DNA from: an uncultured Oscillospiraceae bacterium
GTDB lineage: Bacteria; Bacillota; Clostridia; Oscillospirales; Acutalibacteraceae
Direction of reading: 5' to 3'
Length of the DNA stretch: 64,000 nt
Assembly (NCBI GenBank): GCA_900546265.1
Contig: URCA01000013.1
Span: forward strand, 1 to 64,000
The position numbers and the translations under genes were made by a program. Under the pieces are notes generated by a model, which saw only the letters and a program-made list of their open reading frames with translations, ran no database searches and was not told the DNA's origin. Below are positions 1 to 8,141 of the stretch, one piece after another (the first letter of the stretch is position 1; every line of letters begins with the position of its first letter).

Positions 1-485
1 CCTATGCCCTTCTAGGGCTCCTTCATGCCACCCGTTTTACGGGTGGTCATGACTCTGGTAGAGTTTCGCGAGTACACCTGTTTCCATCCCAAACACGACA
101 GTAGAAGAACCGTGAGCGGAACATTGCGTAGAAGATACTGATCCGGGGAAATACACAAAAGAGCCCGCTGTGGATGTGCAGCGGGCTCTTTTGCAGCTCT
201 GGAAGCATATTTTCTTCTGAGGATGGAAACACAGGCTGAAGAAATTGACGGGAAGCGGCGCTGGAATAGGTAGTCAGCGGTAGTATGGGATGTACCCATT
301 TATCGGCAGCCTTAAGGGAGCAGAGGCGCAGGAAGGCCTATATTTCCGTATGCCGCATTATTAAGCTGTTGATTTTCTGGCTTTTGCTGGAGTTGAATTT
401 TGCACTTTTTGAGCGTGCTCGGTTACAACTCGGACAGCTTAGAGCGTGCATGCTAAACGGCACGTCGCGCGGTTTTTTGTTTGGG
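1..485. other. Intergenic stretch, no gene recognised
   Basis: No open frame here has a convincing ribosome binding site, a family match or codon use like the neighbouring genes. The stretch holds a short hairpin at 28-46 (CCACCCG/CGGGTGG arms, loop TTTTA) and a strong bidirectional terminator at 157-192. It probably separates an upstream unit outside the window from the leftward HAD gene. A GC-rich segment followed by a T run near 455-480 could be a weaker terminator but has no clean stem. Confidence 0.6.
157..192. terminator. Bidirectional intrinsic terminator
   Basis: A perfect 14 bp inverted repeat, AAAAGAGCCCGCTG (157-170) and CAGCGGGCTCTTTT (179-192), is separated by an 8 nt loop. The A/T ends give a U tract on either strand, so it can end transcripts arriving from both sides. 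Confidence 0.85.
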
Positions 486-1460
486 TTATCCCAGGATGAC
501 GGGTAGCGCCTCCAGCAAATCACCGCACATGGTATGACACAGACAGGTCACGCCGCTTTGGCGGATATTGCCGCCCTCCATGCCGATACAGGGGAAGCCG
601 GCCAACCGGGCCGACACCACGCCTGCGGAGGAATCTTCCATGGCAAAGACACTTTGGCTGTCCCAGCCCAGCCCCAGGCCGACGCGGGCGGTTTCCGCGT
701 AGAGCCATGGATGGGGTTTTGGCTCCAGCTCCCCAAGGGTTCCAACCTGTCCGGGACCCAGGGCTGTGCCGGCGGAGATGATGGCGTCGTAGAAGTTCAG
801 CGGATCCCCCATCCCCAGGGTACGGAAAGCGGAGACAATCTCCGGCAGAGCTTTTTCGGTCAGACCACTGGTAACCAGACCGATTTTAACGTCCGCTTGT
901 TTGAGAGTGGTAAGAAACTCCTTTAGATGAGGGGCGGGGGTGAAGGCGCCTTCCCGGCCACGGCCGTGCATAATTTCGTCCATTTCCCGGCGGGTGATAC
1001 TGAAATACGCCTGGCGCGCCTCTTCCACGGTCTTATCCGGACAATATTTATCTAGGCAGTACTGCAAATGCTCCGATACCGAGTGACCGGAAACAAAGGG
1101 CAGATCGGCATCTTCCAGGGAAAAACGGGGATTGTCGAGAAGGAGGGCGACACTCTGCTGAATAATCCAAATCCAGAAGCTCTCGGAATGCACGGAGGTG
1201 CCGTCCAAGTCCATTAACACCGCCCGGGCGGGAAGATGGCAGCAAGGCCGCCGCAACGGGTACACCGCAGGGTAGCCGAGGGAGGAGCGGACGTGGCAGT
1301 CGACATGATTTGCGTACACAATAAAGTCCACCTTTTGATCCGCCGGAGTGTAAATCGCCTCCACGCCATTTTTTCCGGCGCAAAACCGGCCGTCGGCCGC
1401 CTCGCTTGCCTCTATGAGCTCCCGGCGGTAATCGTTACCCAGCACATCTTCCATTCGCAT
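486..1460 (-). CDS. HAD-superfamily hydrolase, beta-phosphoglucomutase-like, with N-terminal extension
   Basis: A predicted cytoplasmic phosphatase or sugar-phosphate mutase of 324 residues. All four HAD motifs are visible: DLDGT at 84-88 (nucleophile Asp84, acid/base Asp86), LVTSG near 195-199, Lys248 in EPKPHP, and EDSSAG at 275-280. The helical cap between motifs I and II is typical of the beta-phosphoglucomutase group. About 80 residues precede motif I, whereas this family normally begins within about 10 residues of it. The start is supported by AAGGAGT 7 nt upstream, so the extension appears real. It lies 68 nt downstream of the regulator gene on the same strand, with a stem-loop between them. 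A role on a sugar phosphate made by the neighbouring glycan system is inferred; the substrate is unknown. Confidence 0.8.
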   Translation of the reverse strand: MRMEDVLGNDYRRELIEASEAADGRFCAGKNGVEAIYTPADQKVDFIVYANHVDCHVRSSLGYPAVYPLRRPCCHLPARAVLMDLDGTSVHSESFWIWIIQQSVALLLDNPRFSLEDADLPFVSGHSVSEHLQYCLDKYCPDKTVEEARQAYFSITRREMDEIMHGRGREGAFTPAPHLKEFLTTLKQADVKIGLVTSGLTEKALPEIVSAFRTLGMGDPLNFYDAIISAGTALGPGQVGTLGELEPKPHPWLYAETARVGLGLGWDSQSVFAMEDSSAGVVSARLAGFPCIGMEGGNIRQSGVTCLCHTMCGDLLEALPVILG

Positions 1461-1485
1461 ATCTATTACTCCTTGTTTACAATAT

Positions 1486-1514
1486 GGCGCGGAGGCTCAA
1501 AAAGCCTCCGCGCC
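1486..1514 (-). terminator. Stem-loop between regulator and HAD genes
   Basis: A perfect 12 bp stem, GGCGCGGAGGCT (1486-1497) and AGCCTCCGCGCC (1503-1514), has a 5 nt loop. In the leftward direction it is followed by ATATTG rather than a good U tract, so it may attenuate or protect the regulator transcript rather than stop it fully. On the plus strand it is followed by GTTTTA. Confidence 0.55.
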
Positions 1515-1528
1515 GTTTTATGGTGTGT

Positions 1529-2638
1529 CTATTCCCGGACGGCTGTTGTTTCGCCTTCGATGAGCCGCGCCTCCGCTTTAATGGTATCCGGCGGCATGGT
1601 GGGATCGCTGAGGCGGCGGAGCATGGTTTCGGAGGCCAGTTTGCCAATCCCATAAAAGTTCTGGGCTATCGTGGTCAGTTGCTTATTGTCTGGAAGCTGA
1701 ATACCCAAGCCGTCGAACCCGACGATGCCCACCTGGGACGGAGTGCGGCAGCCTAGCGAAAGTAATATTTTGTAAATACGGCTGGCGAAATAGTCACCGG
1801 TGCAGAACAGGCCAATGCGCTGGCCTTTATGCTTATCCAGAAGCTGTTGGATAATATCGGTGATATGGGCGACATCCTGTTCGGGATAGGTAATAAGAAT
1901 GTGATTAAAATTCACCAGGCCTTTATAGTTCTGCACGACCTGACAATACCCGATATACCGTTCCCGGATCGATTCGTTGTAGTTGAGGTTGACATCCGAC
2001 AGGAAGTAAATCGTGTCATAGCCACAGTCCACCAGATGCTTCGTCGCCATGACGGCGCCCTTGACGTTATCTGTACGCACGCAGGGCAAGTTGATACCAA
2101 TAATGGGCTGATCCACCAGGACAAAGGGGTAATCGCCCATGAACAGCTCGTAAATCTCGCCCTCGCCGCAGTCCATGACGTCCTTAGCCACATACGCAAT
2201 GATCCCCGCGCTTAAGGAAAATTTTACGGCCTTGATGGTTTCGATAAAATCCTCGCCGTTATCCTTGCAGTAGTGGATCATGGTGAAAAAGCCGTGCTGG
2301 CTCAGCCGCTTTTCAATTCCTTTTAAGATGTTCATTTCGTCTAGACGCGCCGTATCCCGGTATTGGGCAAAGGGGAGGACGACGGAAATGATGTTGGAGC
2401 CCTGCTGGGTGGCGGCTGTATAGCCTTCGTTGACAAAGGTGCCGCTGCCCTGCACCCGGTAGACGATCCCCATATCACGCAGTCTATCGAGCGCCTTTAC
2501 AACCGTGGGGCGGCTGACGTCAAACTGTTCAGACAGCTCCTGTTCCGTGGGAAGCTTGGCATTCTGCTGGTAAACATGATTTTGAATTTGTTCCTGTATG
2601 TAATCCATGATCTCGCGATATTTGGGAATGGTCTCCAT
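1529..2638 (-). CDS. GntR-type HTH / LacI-type ligand-binding transcriptional regulator
   Basis: A 369-residue DNA-binding regulator with the AraR-like two-domain plan. A GntR winged helix-turn-helix occupies about residues 1-70 (LPTEQELSEQFDVSRPTVVK, then the GSGTFV wing). A LacI/periplasmic-binding-protein-like sugar sensor follows from about 82 to 365 (VGIVGFDGLGIQLP near the end). The start is supported by GAGGGG 6 nt upstream. It is divergent from the 15-gene operon beginning at 3151, with a 512 nt shared control region, so it is the natural candidate repressor of that operon and probably of itself. In this class a small sugar usually releases the repressor; the inducer here is unknown. 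Confidence 0.88.
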   Translation of the reverse strand: METIPKYREIMDYIQEQIQNHVYQQNAKLPTEQELSEQFDVSRPTVVKALDRLRDMGIVYRVQGSGTFVNEGYTAATQQGSNIISVVLPFAQYRDTARLDEMNILKGIEKRLSQHGFFTMIHYCKDNGEDFIETIKAVKFSLSAGIIAYVAKDVMDCGEGEIYELFMGDYPFVLVDQPIIGINLPCVRTDNVKGAVMATKHLVDCGYDTIYFLSDVNLNYNESIRERYIGYCQVVQNYKGLVNFNHILITYPEQDVAHITDIIQQLLDKHKGQRIGLFCTGDYFASRIYKILLSLGCRTPSQVGIVGFDGLGIQLPDNKQLTTIAQNFYGIGKLASETMLRRLSDPTMPPDTIKAEARLIEGETTAVRE

Positions 2639-2659
2639 GACAACCCCTCACTTTAACGA

Positions 2660-2676
2660 AATTGACTTATCGAATT
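2660..2676 (-). promoter_or_regulatory. Candidate second operator near the regulator start
   Basis: AATTGACTTATCGAATT lies about 20-40 nt upstream of the regulator start codon. It keeps the TTGAC half-site of the palindrome at 3047-3058 and has an imperfect second half (ATCGA). Its position would suit autoregulation. The assignment is only inference from similarity and position. Confidence 0.3.
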
Positions 2677-2898
2677 CCTTAGTATTATCATAATCCTTTT
2701 TCTGTGAATTGTCAATTACTTTTAAAAAAATTTGCATATGGGCGAAGTTTATTTGGTAAGCAAAGCGGAAATTTGACAACATAGTGAAATGGAATCTTTA
2801 AAAACGTCATATGTTAGTCAAAATAACTAAAACGATAAAATAAATATGATAAATCATATGAACCTCAAATTTTCCACATAATAAATTTGATAAGGCTA

Positions 2899-2927
2899 TT
2901 GAAAACGCGAAAAAAAGAAGCTATACT
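2899..2927 (+). promoter_or_regulatory. Sigma-A-type promoter for the 3151-28013 operon
   Basis: TTGAAA (2899-2904), a 17 nt spacer and TATACT (2922-2927) form a near-consensus housekeeping promoter pointing at the operon. Transcription would begin near 2934. The candidate operator at 3047-3058 lies about 115 nt downstream, where a bound repressor would act as a roadblock. Confidence 0.65.
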
Positions 2928-3046
2928 AGAAACAGGCAAATGCCTTGACGTAATTTATGGAAGATGATGTTAAGGTATATGGGATCTAGGTATTATTTGC
3001 AAAACCAGTATAGCGGTTTCCGCTGATTGCTCTCGGCTTTGGAAAG

Positions 3047-3058
3047 TTGACAAGTCAA
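3047..3058. promoter_or_regulatory. Candidate operator, TTGAC-AA-GTCAA palindrome
   Basis: TTGACAAGTCAA is a perfect 5-2-5 dyad in the operon leader, between the promoter and the first gene. It is a plausible site for the divergently encoded GntR/LacI-type regulator. No experimental motif for this regulator is known to me. Confidence 0.4.
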
Positions 3059-3150
3059 TTGGGCGGCAAAGGAGGGACTCGACGGCATTTGTACGGAAAG
3101 GCATCGTATGGCGGTTTACCGATTATCAAGAGAAAGGTGTATGAGAAGAC

Positions 3151-6100
3151 ATGGCGAAAAGACAAATTTCCCTGTTGGCGTCCCTGAGCCTGCTGCTAGG
3201 CTCCGTGGCCGTCATGACCTTTACTCCCGCAGCGGCCGAGGGAACGCCGGAGGGCTATACGGCAAATCCGACGCAGAAAAATATCCTTTTGGAAGAGGGC
3301 CAGTACTATAAGGAGCTCACGGGCTTTGAAGGGACGGGAATTCGTCAGGCGGATATTGACAGGAAATCCGATGGTGAACTCCTTTACAGCACGTTGTCAC
3401 CGAACAACGGCTCCAAGCTGGCAAAAGTCGTCCACACCAAAGGTTCTTCCGGAGAGAACAGAAATATTATCAAAATATTCTGCATGCAGTTTGATAATCC
3501 GGATGTGGGAAAGGATTGGTCCCAAGCGGCCTACCTGCAAATGTATGTCCGCAATCCGAATGCCACGCCGGTGCAGCTGAACAGCATGGATTATCGTTTG
3601 GCTTCTGCGGATGGAACCAAAGTTTCTATGAAATTGGGAGCGAAAGTCAAATTCTACGATTTGAAGGATAAAGCGTGGTCGGAAATCACGGTGACGCAGT
3701 CTGCATCGCCGGATGCCACGAACACATGCGTCGAGCTGCCTGGCGGCGCGGAAGGAATGCTGAGGATTCCGCTGAACAGCGATACATACGCGGGATACCA
3801 GGCCTCGGGCATGACCAATGTCAGCCGTTTCATTCTGTATGTACAGGCTCCGCCTGTGTCAGCCGAAAATTTTACCGTTTTCATCGATGATCTTGGTTTG
3901 ATAGCGGAGGATGAGAAGGAGCCCGCCCTCCCGGACTACACGGCGGATCCGGACTTCGAAGCGGCTTTGCTGGAAGGGCAGACCGCCCGGCTGATTCAGG
4001 GCTTCGGCGCCCAGACCCTGGAGTTCTCGGGGGATTTCAGCGTGGCCAACACCCACAAGAGCTTTACCGTACAGTTTGCCGGGGATAAGGGCGCGCAGGA
4101 GCGCAGCACGGCCAAGTACATCCAGTTCGAGGTGGAAAACACCTCCGATGCGCCGCTGGATTTGTTCTATATCAAGATTACGGCGCCGGGTACCGGGTAT
4201 GATCGTGTGCTGACTCTTGGCGATTCGGGTTCGGCCTTTTACGATTACGGTACAAAAAAATGGTCGAGTCTTACAGTGGGGAAAGCGCAGCTTTACGAAG
4301 CCCCCGGTTTGTCCGTGCCCGCAGGCTCGAAGGGCATTCTGCGGATCCCGCTGAGCATCCTGACCGGCGGCAATGTGGACAACGACAACTATGTGCTGAA
4401 TCTGGATACCAGCACTCTGGAAATCTACGCCAACACCCCGCATGCGACGGCCGGATCCACGGCTACCTTTAAGAATCTGGCCCTGGTGGCCGGGGCGGAC
4501 AATGTGTTCCCTTCCGACGAGGGGGAACCCACCGACTTCCCCTTTGTGGAGAATCCGGGCAAGAACGTGGCCCTGCAGGATGAGCAGACCTACAAGGAGC
4601 TCAACAGCTTTGAAAAGGAGCAGGGCGTGACCTTCGGCTGCTCGGAGAACGCGGCTGTGGGAGCTTTCTCCGGCGAGGGCGCTAAGAACGGCTCCAAGAG
4701 CTACAAGCTGACCTTTAACAATGGGGGCGCCAACGCCATCGCCTTCCCCAATTTTTTGCCCGAGGCGCAGGCCAACACCGACTGGTCGGAGGCCAAGGCC
4801 GTACAGATTTATATCGATAATACGGCGGACACCAATGCGATTGTCGAGGACATCAAGTTCAAGGTTGGCGATACCCCCTACAAGCTGAAAAGAGAGGCGA
4901 CGGTATATTTCGCCGACATGTCGGAAAACGCCTGGAGCCAGCTGCCCATCGTTGACGGCGGGAACCCTGCGTATTTCGGCGTGGTGATTCCCGGCAAAAC
5001 CAAAGGCTTCCTGCGCATCCCGTTGAACGCGGACAATTTTGAGAATTTCGGCGAGGCGGATCGGACGGCCGTTACCAAGATGGAGCTGTTCCTCCAGATG
5101 CCCGGCTGCCTCAAGAACTCGGTGCTGTATCTGGATGATTTCGGCCTGGTGGCCGGTAAGGATACCGAGCTTGTCTCGGTGGACGACTATATCAAGACGG
5201 ACGATGTCAAGCTGAACACGGGAGAGACCTACAAACCCCTTACGGGTTTTGAGGATGGCGACAAGGCTGGTCTTGCCCAGAACGACCCCGGCAATGTGGA
5301 GGTCAGCGGCGAGGCTAAGAACAACGGCGAGAAATCCCTGATGGTCAAGTTTGTGGATGGTACCGCCGGCGGGTTCCGGAATTTTGCCATCAACACCTCC
5401 AACGTGAAAACCAGCAACTGGAGCCGTGCGAAATACCTCCAGTTCTATGTGGAGAACGCCTGCCCGGCGGGGACGGATTCGATGCAGCTGTTCTACATCC
5501 AACTCAACAACGGCAACAAAATGCTCAGCGGCGATGCCACCGGTTTGAAGCTGTACGATTTGGCCACCGAAAAATGGAGCGACCTGCCGGTGGTCGGCAA
5601 TTCGGATCACGTGCTGGCCGGCACCCAGACCAAGGTGCCCACCGTGCGTATCCCCGCCGGCTTCAAAGGGTACGTCCGCATCCCGCTGACCAACGAGAAT
5701 TTCACCAACTGCACCCTGTCCGACGAGCTGTCCAACATCAGCCGGATCGCCATGTTCTCCCTGGTGAAGGGAGTCGCCAGCGGCTCTAAAGCGTATTTCG
5801 ACGACTTTGGCCTGGTGACCTACGACGGCGACAAGGCTCCCGATTATGAGGATGGCGTGGCGCCCGGCGAGGACGACGAATACGACGATGTGGTAACCCA
5901 TTTTGATCTCAGCGGCACCATTACCGGCCCAGACGGCAAGCCGCTGGCCGGTGCCACCGTGACCTTGAACGGAGAGACCGTTTACAAGACCAACAGCAAG
6001 GGACAGTACCGGTTCGACGGCCTGCAGACGGGCCTGCTTGAGCTGGCAATTGTCGGCGCGGACGGCACTGACTACAGCTATGTGACTGTGGAGGTGCTCA

Positions 6101-6390
6101 CCGGCGCCACCACCCATTTCACTGACACCAATGTCCGTATCGCCCACGACGCCGACGGCTTGACTATGGATTTCACCATCGGCGAGCTGGGTCCGGAGTT
6201 GACGGCGGTGGAGACCGGCGCCTTTGTCCCTGAGAAGGACGGCGGCGACAATACCGTCAGCGACGGCGGCGAGAGCTCCGACGGCAACACCCCGAGTCCC
6301 GGTACCGGAGAGGCCGGAAAAACCGCGGCGGCGGCGTTGCTGCTGCTGGGGGCGGCGGGCTGCTTCGTTTTCTCCCGCAAGAAGGCCTGA
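3151..6390 (+). CDS. Surface-anchored protein with four CBM-like repeats and a PGTG sorting tail
   Basis: A 1079-residue exported protein. The signal peptide covers about residues 1-30 (hydrophobic core LLASLSLLLGSVAVM, cleavage near AAAEG). Four homologous domains of about 200 residues follow, at roughly 35-252, 255-449, 455-668 and 675-890. Each has a late strand such as GMLRIPL, GILRIPL, GFLRIPL or GYVRIPL and closes with a DDFGLV-like strand, as in CBM11/CIA30-type beta-sandwiches. A carboxypeptidase-regulatory-like Ig domain (about 917-1010) precedes an acidic Ser/Gly linker. The tail SPGTGE, a hydrophobic helix and SRKKA resembles an LPXTG signal. The start follows GAAAGGTG by 11 nt. 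Glycan capture at the cell surface is inferred; no catalytic motif is visible. Confidence 0.82.
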   Translation: MAKRQISLLASLSLLLGSVAVMTFTPAAAEGTPEGYTANPTQKNILLEEGQYYKELTGFEGTGIRQADIDRKSDGELLYSTLSPNNGSKLAKVVHTKGSSGENRNIIKIFCMQFDNPDVGKDWSQAAYLQMYVRNPNATPVQLNSMDYRLASADGTKVSMKLGAKVKFYDLKDKAWSEITVTQSASPDATNTCVELPGGAEGMLRIPLNSDTYAGYQASGMTNVSRFILYVQAPPVSAENFTVFIDDLGLIAEDEKEPALPDYTADPDFEAALLEGQTARLIQGFGAQTLEFSGDFSVANTHKSFTVQFAGDKGAQERSTAKYIQFEVENTSDAPLDLFYIKITAPGTGYDRVLTLGDSGSAFYDYGTKKWSSLTVGKAQLYEAPGLSVPAGSKGILRIPLSILTGGNVDNDNYVLNLDTSTLEIYANTPHATAGSTATFKNLALVAGADNVFPSDEGEPTDFPFVENPGKNVALQDEQTYKELNSFEKEQGVTFGCSENAAVGAFSGEGAKNGSKSYKLTFNNGGANAIAFPNFLPEAQANTDWSEAKAVQIYIDNTADTNAIVEDIKFKVGDTPYKLKREATVYFADMSENAWSQLPIVDGGNPAYFGVVIPGKTKGFLRIPLNADNFENFGEADRTAVTKMELFLQMPGCLKNSVLYLDDFGLVAGKDTELVSVDDYIKTDDVKLNTGETYKPLTGFEDGDKAGLAQNDPGNVEVSGEAKNNGEKSLMVKFVDGTAGGFRNFAINTSNVKTSNWSRAKYLQFYVENACPAGTDSMQLFYIQLNNGNKMLSGDATGLKLYDLATEKWSDLPVVGNSDHVLAGTQTKVPTVRIPAGFKGYVRIPLTNENFTNCTLSDELSNISRIAMFSLVKGVASGSKAYFDDFGLVTYDGDKAPDYEDGVAPGEDDEYDDVVTHFDLSGTITGPDGKPLAGATVTLNGETVYKTNSKGQYRFDGLQTGLLELAIVGADGTDYSYVTVEVLTGATTHFTDTNVRIAHDADGLTMDFTIGELGPELTAVETGAFVPEKDGGDNTVSDGGESSDGNTPSPGTGEAGKTAAAALLLLGAAGCFVFSRKKA

Positions 6391-6414
6391 ATCACGGAAG
6401 ATAGGAGAATTGCT

Positions 6415-8010
6415 ATGAAAGCATACGGCAGAAAAGCGACCATATTGGCGGCCGTGCTCGCGCTGTTCCTCACTGCGGCCGCCGGCTGCGGCGGGAAAAT
6501 CAACGAACCCGGCGGCAGCACGAGCCCTGTTTCCCAGGGGGCGTCCGACGCGGAGTCGGGCGCGCCCGTAGAATCCGACAGCAGCGATGCCACCGATCCG
6601 ACGGGGCAGGACGCCTCCACACCCAGCGACACGGCGAGCGGGAACGGAGACAGCACCAATCCCGGCGGCAACGCCAGCAAGCCCGGCGGCAACAACCAGG
6701 GGCATACCGCCACCACCACAAAAGGCGGCGGGGGCAGCAGCTTCAAGGAGCCGGTTTATGATTTGAAGGGCCGGGTCATCGTTATCGGCAGCGAAAGCGT
6801 GCCGGACATGAGCAAAACCAATATCTATAACGAGAGCATTAAGCTGACCCAGGAAAAATACCATTGCACCTTCAAGTTCATCAAAAAGGAATACGTGTCC
6901 TTGTATCAGGATTTGATCAACGGTCACGCGGCAGGCAAATCCAATTACGACGTGGTGAACCTGCGGGGATACGAAATCTTTCCCAACGCGGCCAATTCCG
7001 GAACCATACTGGACGTCAGCTCCTATTACGATTTCGCGGGCGATCCCACCTGGCAGGAAAGCTCCGTGAAGGACTTGGGCGTATTCAAGGGCAAACGGTA
7101 CGGCATCCCCTATTCGCCCAACGAGGTGGGCAACGGCATCTGGTACAACCGGGCGCTGCTGCGCAAATTCAACGTGCCCGACCTGTGGACCTATGTGGAG
7201 AAGGACACCTGGAACTGGCAGACCTTCCGCGCCGTCTGCAAAAAGCTGACCCAGGACACCAACGGCGACGGCAAGCCCGATTACTGGGGCTTCACCTCCA
7301 GCGATCCGTGGCTGGAATTCGTATATTCCAACAACGGCTCCCTGATCTCCTCCGGCGTCAACGGCACGCCCAAAATTTCCCTGGATTCCAAGAACGCTCT
7401 GGACGCCATTCAATTTATTGCCGACCTGCACATGATCGACAATACGGTGCCGGACGGCAAAGAGCTGGGCGCCATCACCGACAAGCCTTTCAATGCCCTG
7501 TTTACCGGCAAGGTGGCCATGTATCCGTATCACGCCCGCTACGGCGCGGTGATGGAGAGCATGGGCATTCCGGCGGCGGACATCGGCTGGGTTTACATGC
7601 CCAAGGGGCCGGCGGCCAAGAGCTATGTCACCGCGAGCGGCTCTATGCCCGATATGTTTGTGGTGCCGCGGGATATTTCCAATCCCAAAGAAGTGGTGGC
7701 GGCGATTCAAGATGTGGCCGCCTATTGGGATACCAGCCGCAAGGTGCGGGTGGATATGTACGGTAAGACGGAAGAGCTGTATCAGGCCCTGAAATCCAGC
7801 CTGGACGCCAACGCCAAGAAGGTGCTGGAATACCAGGCCAAGCATCCGGTCTACACCCTGGCCAACAACTACAACCTGAGCGAAACCCTGCAGAACGAGC
7901 TTTGGCCCGCTATTCTGAACGGCAAATCGGTCAAGAGCGCCGTGGACAGCGTTAAGTCCAAAATGCAGACCGAACTAACGAAAAAGTACAACGGCACCAT
8001 TGTAAAATAA
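6415..8010 (+). CDS. Sugar ABC transporter substrate-binding lipoprotein
   Basis: A 531-residue extracellular solute-binding protein (SBP_bac_1 type). The lipobox is AAGC with Cys25 as the lipidated residue. A Ser/Gly/Thr-rich spacer runs to about residue 110 and ends in TTTKGGGG. The binding domain contains the typical RYGIPYSPNEVGNGIWYNR segment, matching the GLPE...YNK region of family 1 proteins, and an NGDGKPDYWG segment. The start follows AGGAGA, 24 nt after the surface protein gene. The permease pair at 17355-19283 is its likely partner, because the paralogous lipoprotein at 41521 is followed directly by the paralogous pair. The ligand is probably an oligosaccharide; its identity is unknown. 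Confidence 0.88.
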   Translation: MKAYGRKATILAAVLALFLTAAAGCGGKINEPGGSTSPVSQGASDAESGAPVESDSSDATDPTGQDASTPSDTASGNGDSTNPGGNASKPGGNNQGHTATTTKGGGGSSFKEPVYDLKGRVIVIGSESVPDMSKTNIYNESIKLTQEKYHCTFKFIKKEYVSLYQDLINGHAAGKSNYDVVNLRGYEIFPNAANSGTILDVSSYYDFAGDPTWQESSVKDLGVFKGKRYGIPYSPNEVGNGIWYNRALLRKFNVPDLWTYVEKDTWNWQTFRAVCKKLTQDTNGDGKPDYWGFTSSDPWLEFVYSNNGSLISSGVNGTPKISLDSKNALDAIQFIADLHMIDNTVPDGKELGAITDKPFNALFTGKVAMYPYHARYGAVMESMGIPAADIGWVYMPKGPAAKSYVTASGSMPDMFVVPRDISNPKEVVAAIQDVAAYWDTSRKVRVDMYGKTEELYQALKSSLDANAKKVLEYQAKHPVYTLANNYNLSETLQNELWPAILNGKSVKSAVDSVKSKMQTELTKKYNGTIVK

Positions 8011-8141
8011 TGGGCCTGCGCGGCAGCCATCCATGCGTACCCGGCGGGAATTCCGCCGGGTACGCGATCCGCTGCGGAGCTGCGCGGCGGCCGGCGCTCC
8101 TTTTTCATATCCGTTGTATTATGCGGAAAGGACATGGATCG

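Larger units (their letters stand above)
2639..3150. other. AT-rich divergent control region
   Basis: This 512 nt spacer between the regulator and the operon is clearly more AT-rich than the genes. It holds a sigma-A-like promoter at 2899-2927, a 12 bp palindrome at 3047-3058 and a weaker related sequence at 2660-2676. TTGACA at 2773-2778 has only a poor -10 (CTTTAA) behind it. With transcription starting near 2934 the leader would be about 215 nt long. I see no recognisable riboswitch in it. Confidence 0.6.

Noticed and set aside
12..299. A 95-codon minus-strand frame at the left end
   Set aside because: It crosses the strong terminator at 157-192, lacks a ribosome binding site and resembles no protein I know.
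2773..2801. Second promoter in the divergent region (TTGACA plus CTTTAA)
   Set aside because: The -35 is perfect but the -10 is poor; the promoter at 2899-2927 is much better and nearer the gene.
3859..7845. A 1328-codon open frame on the minus strand
   Set aside because: It runs antisense across two well-supported plus-strand genes, has no family features, and has the His/Gly/Val/Arg-rich composition expected of the reverse of GC-rich coding DNA.
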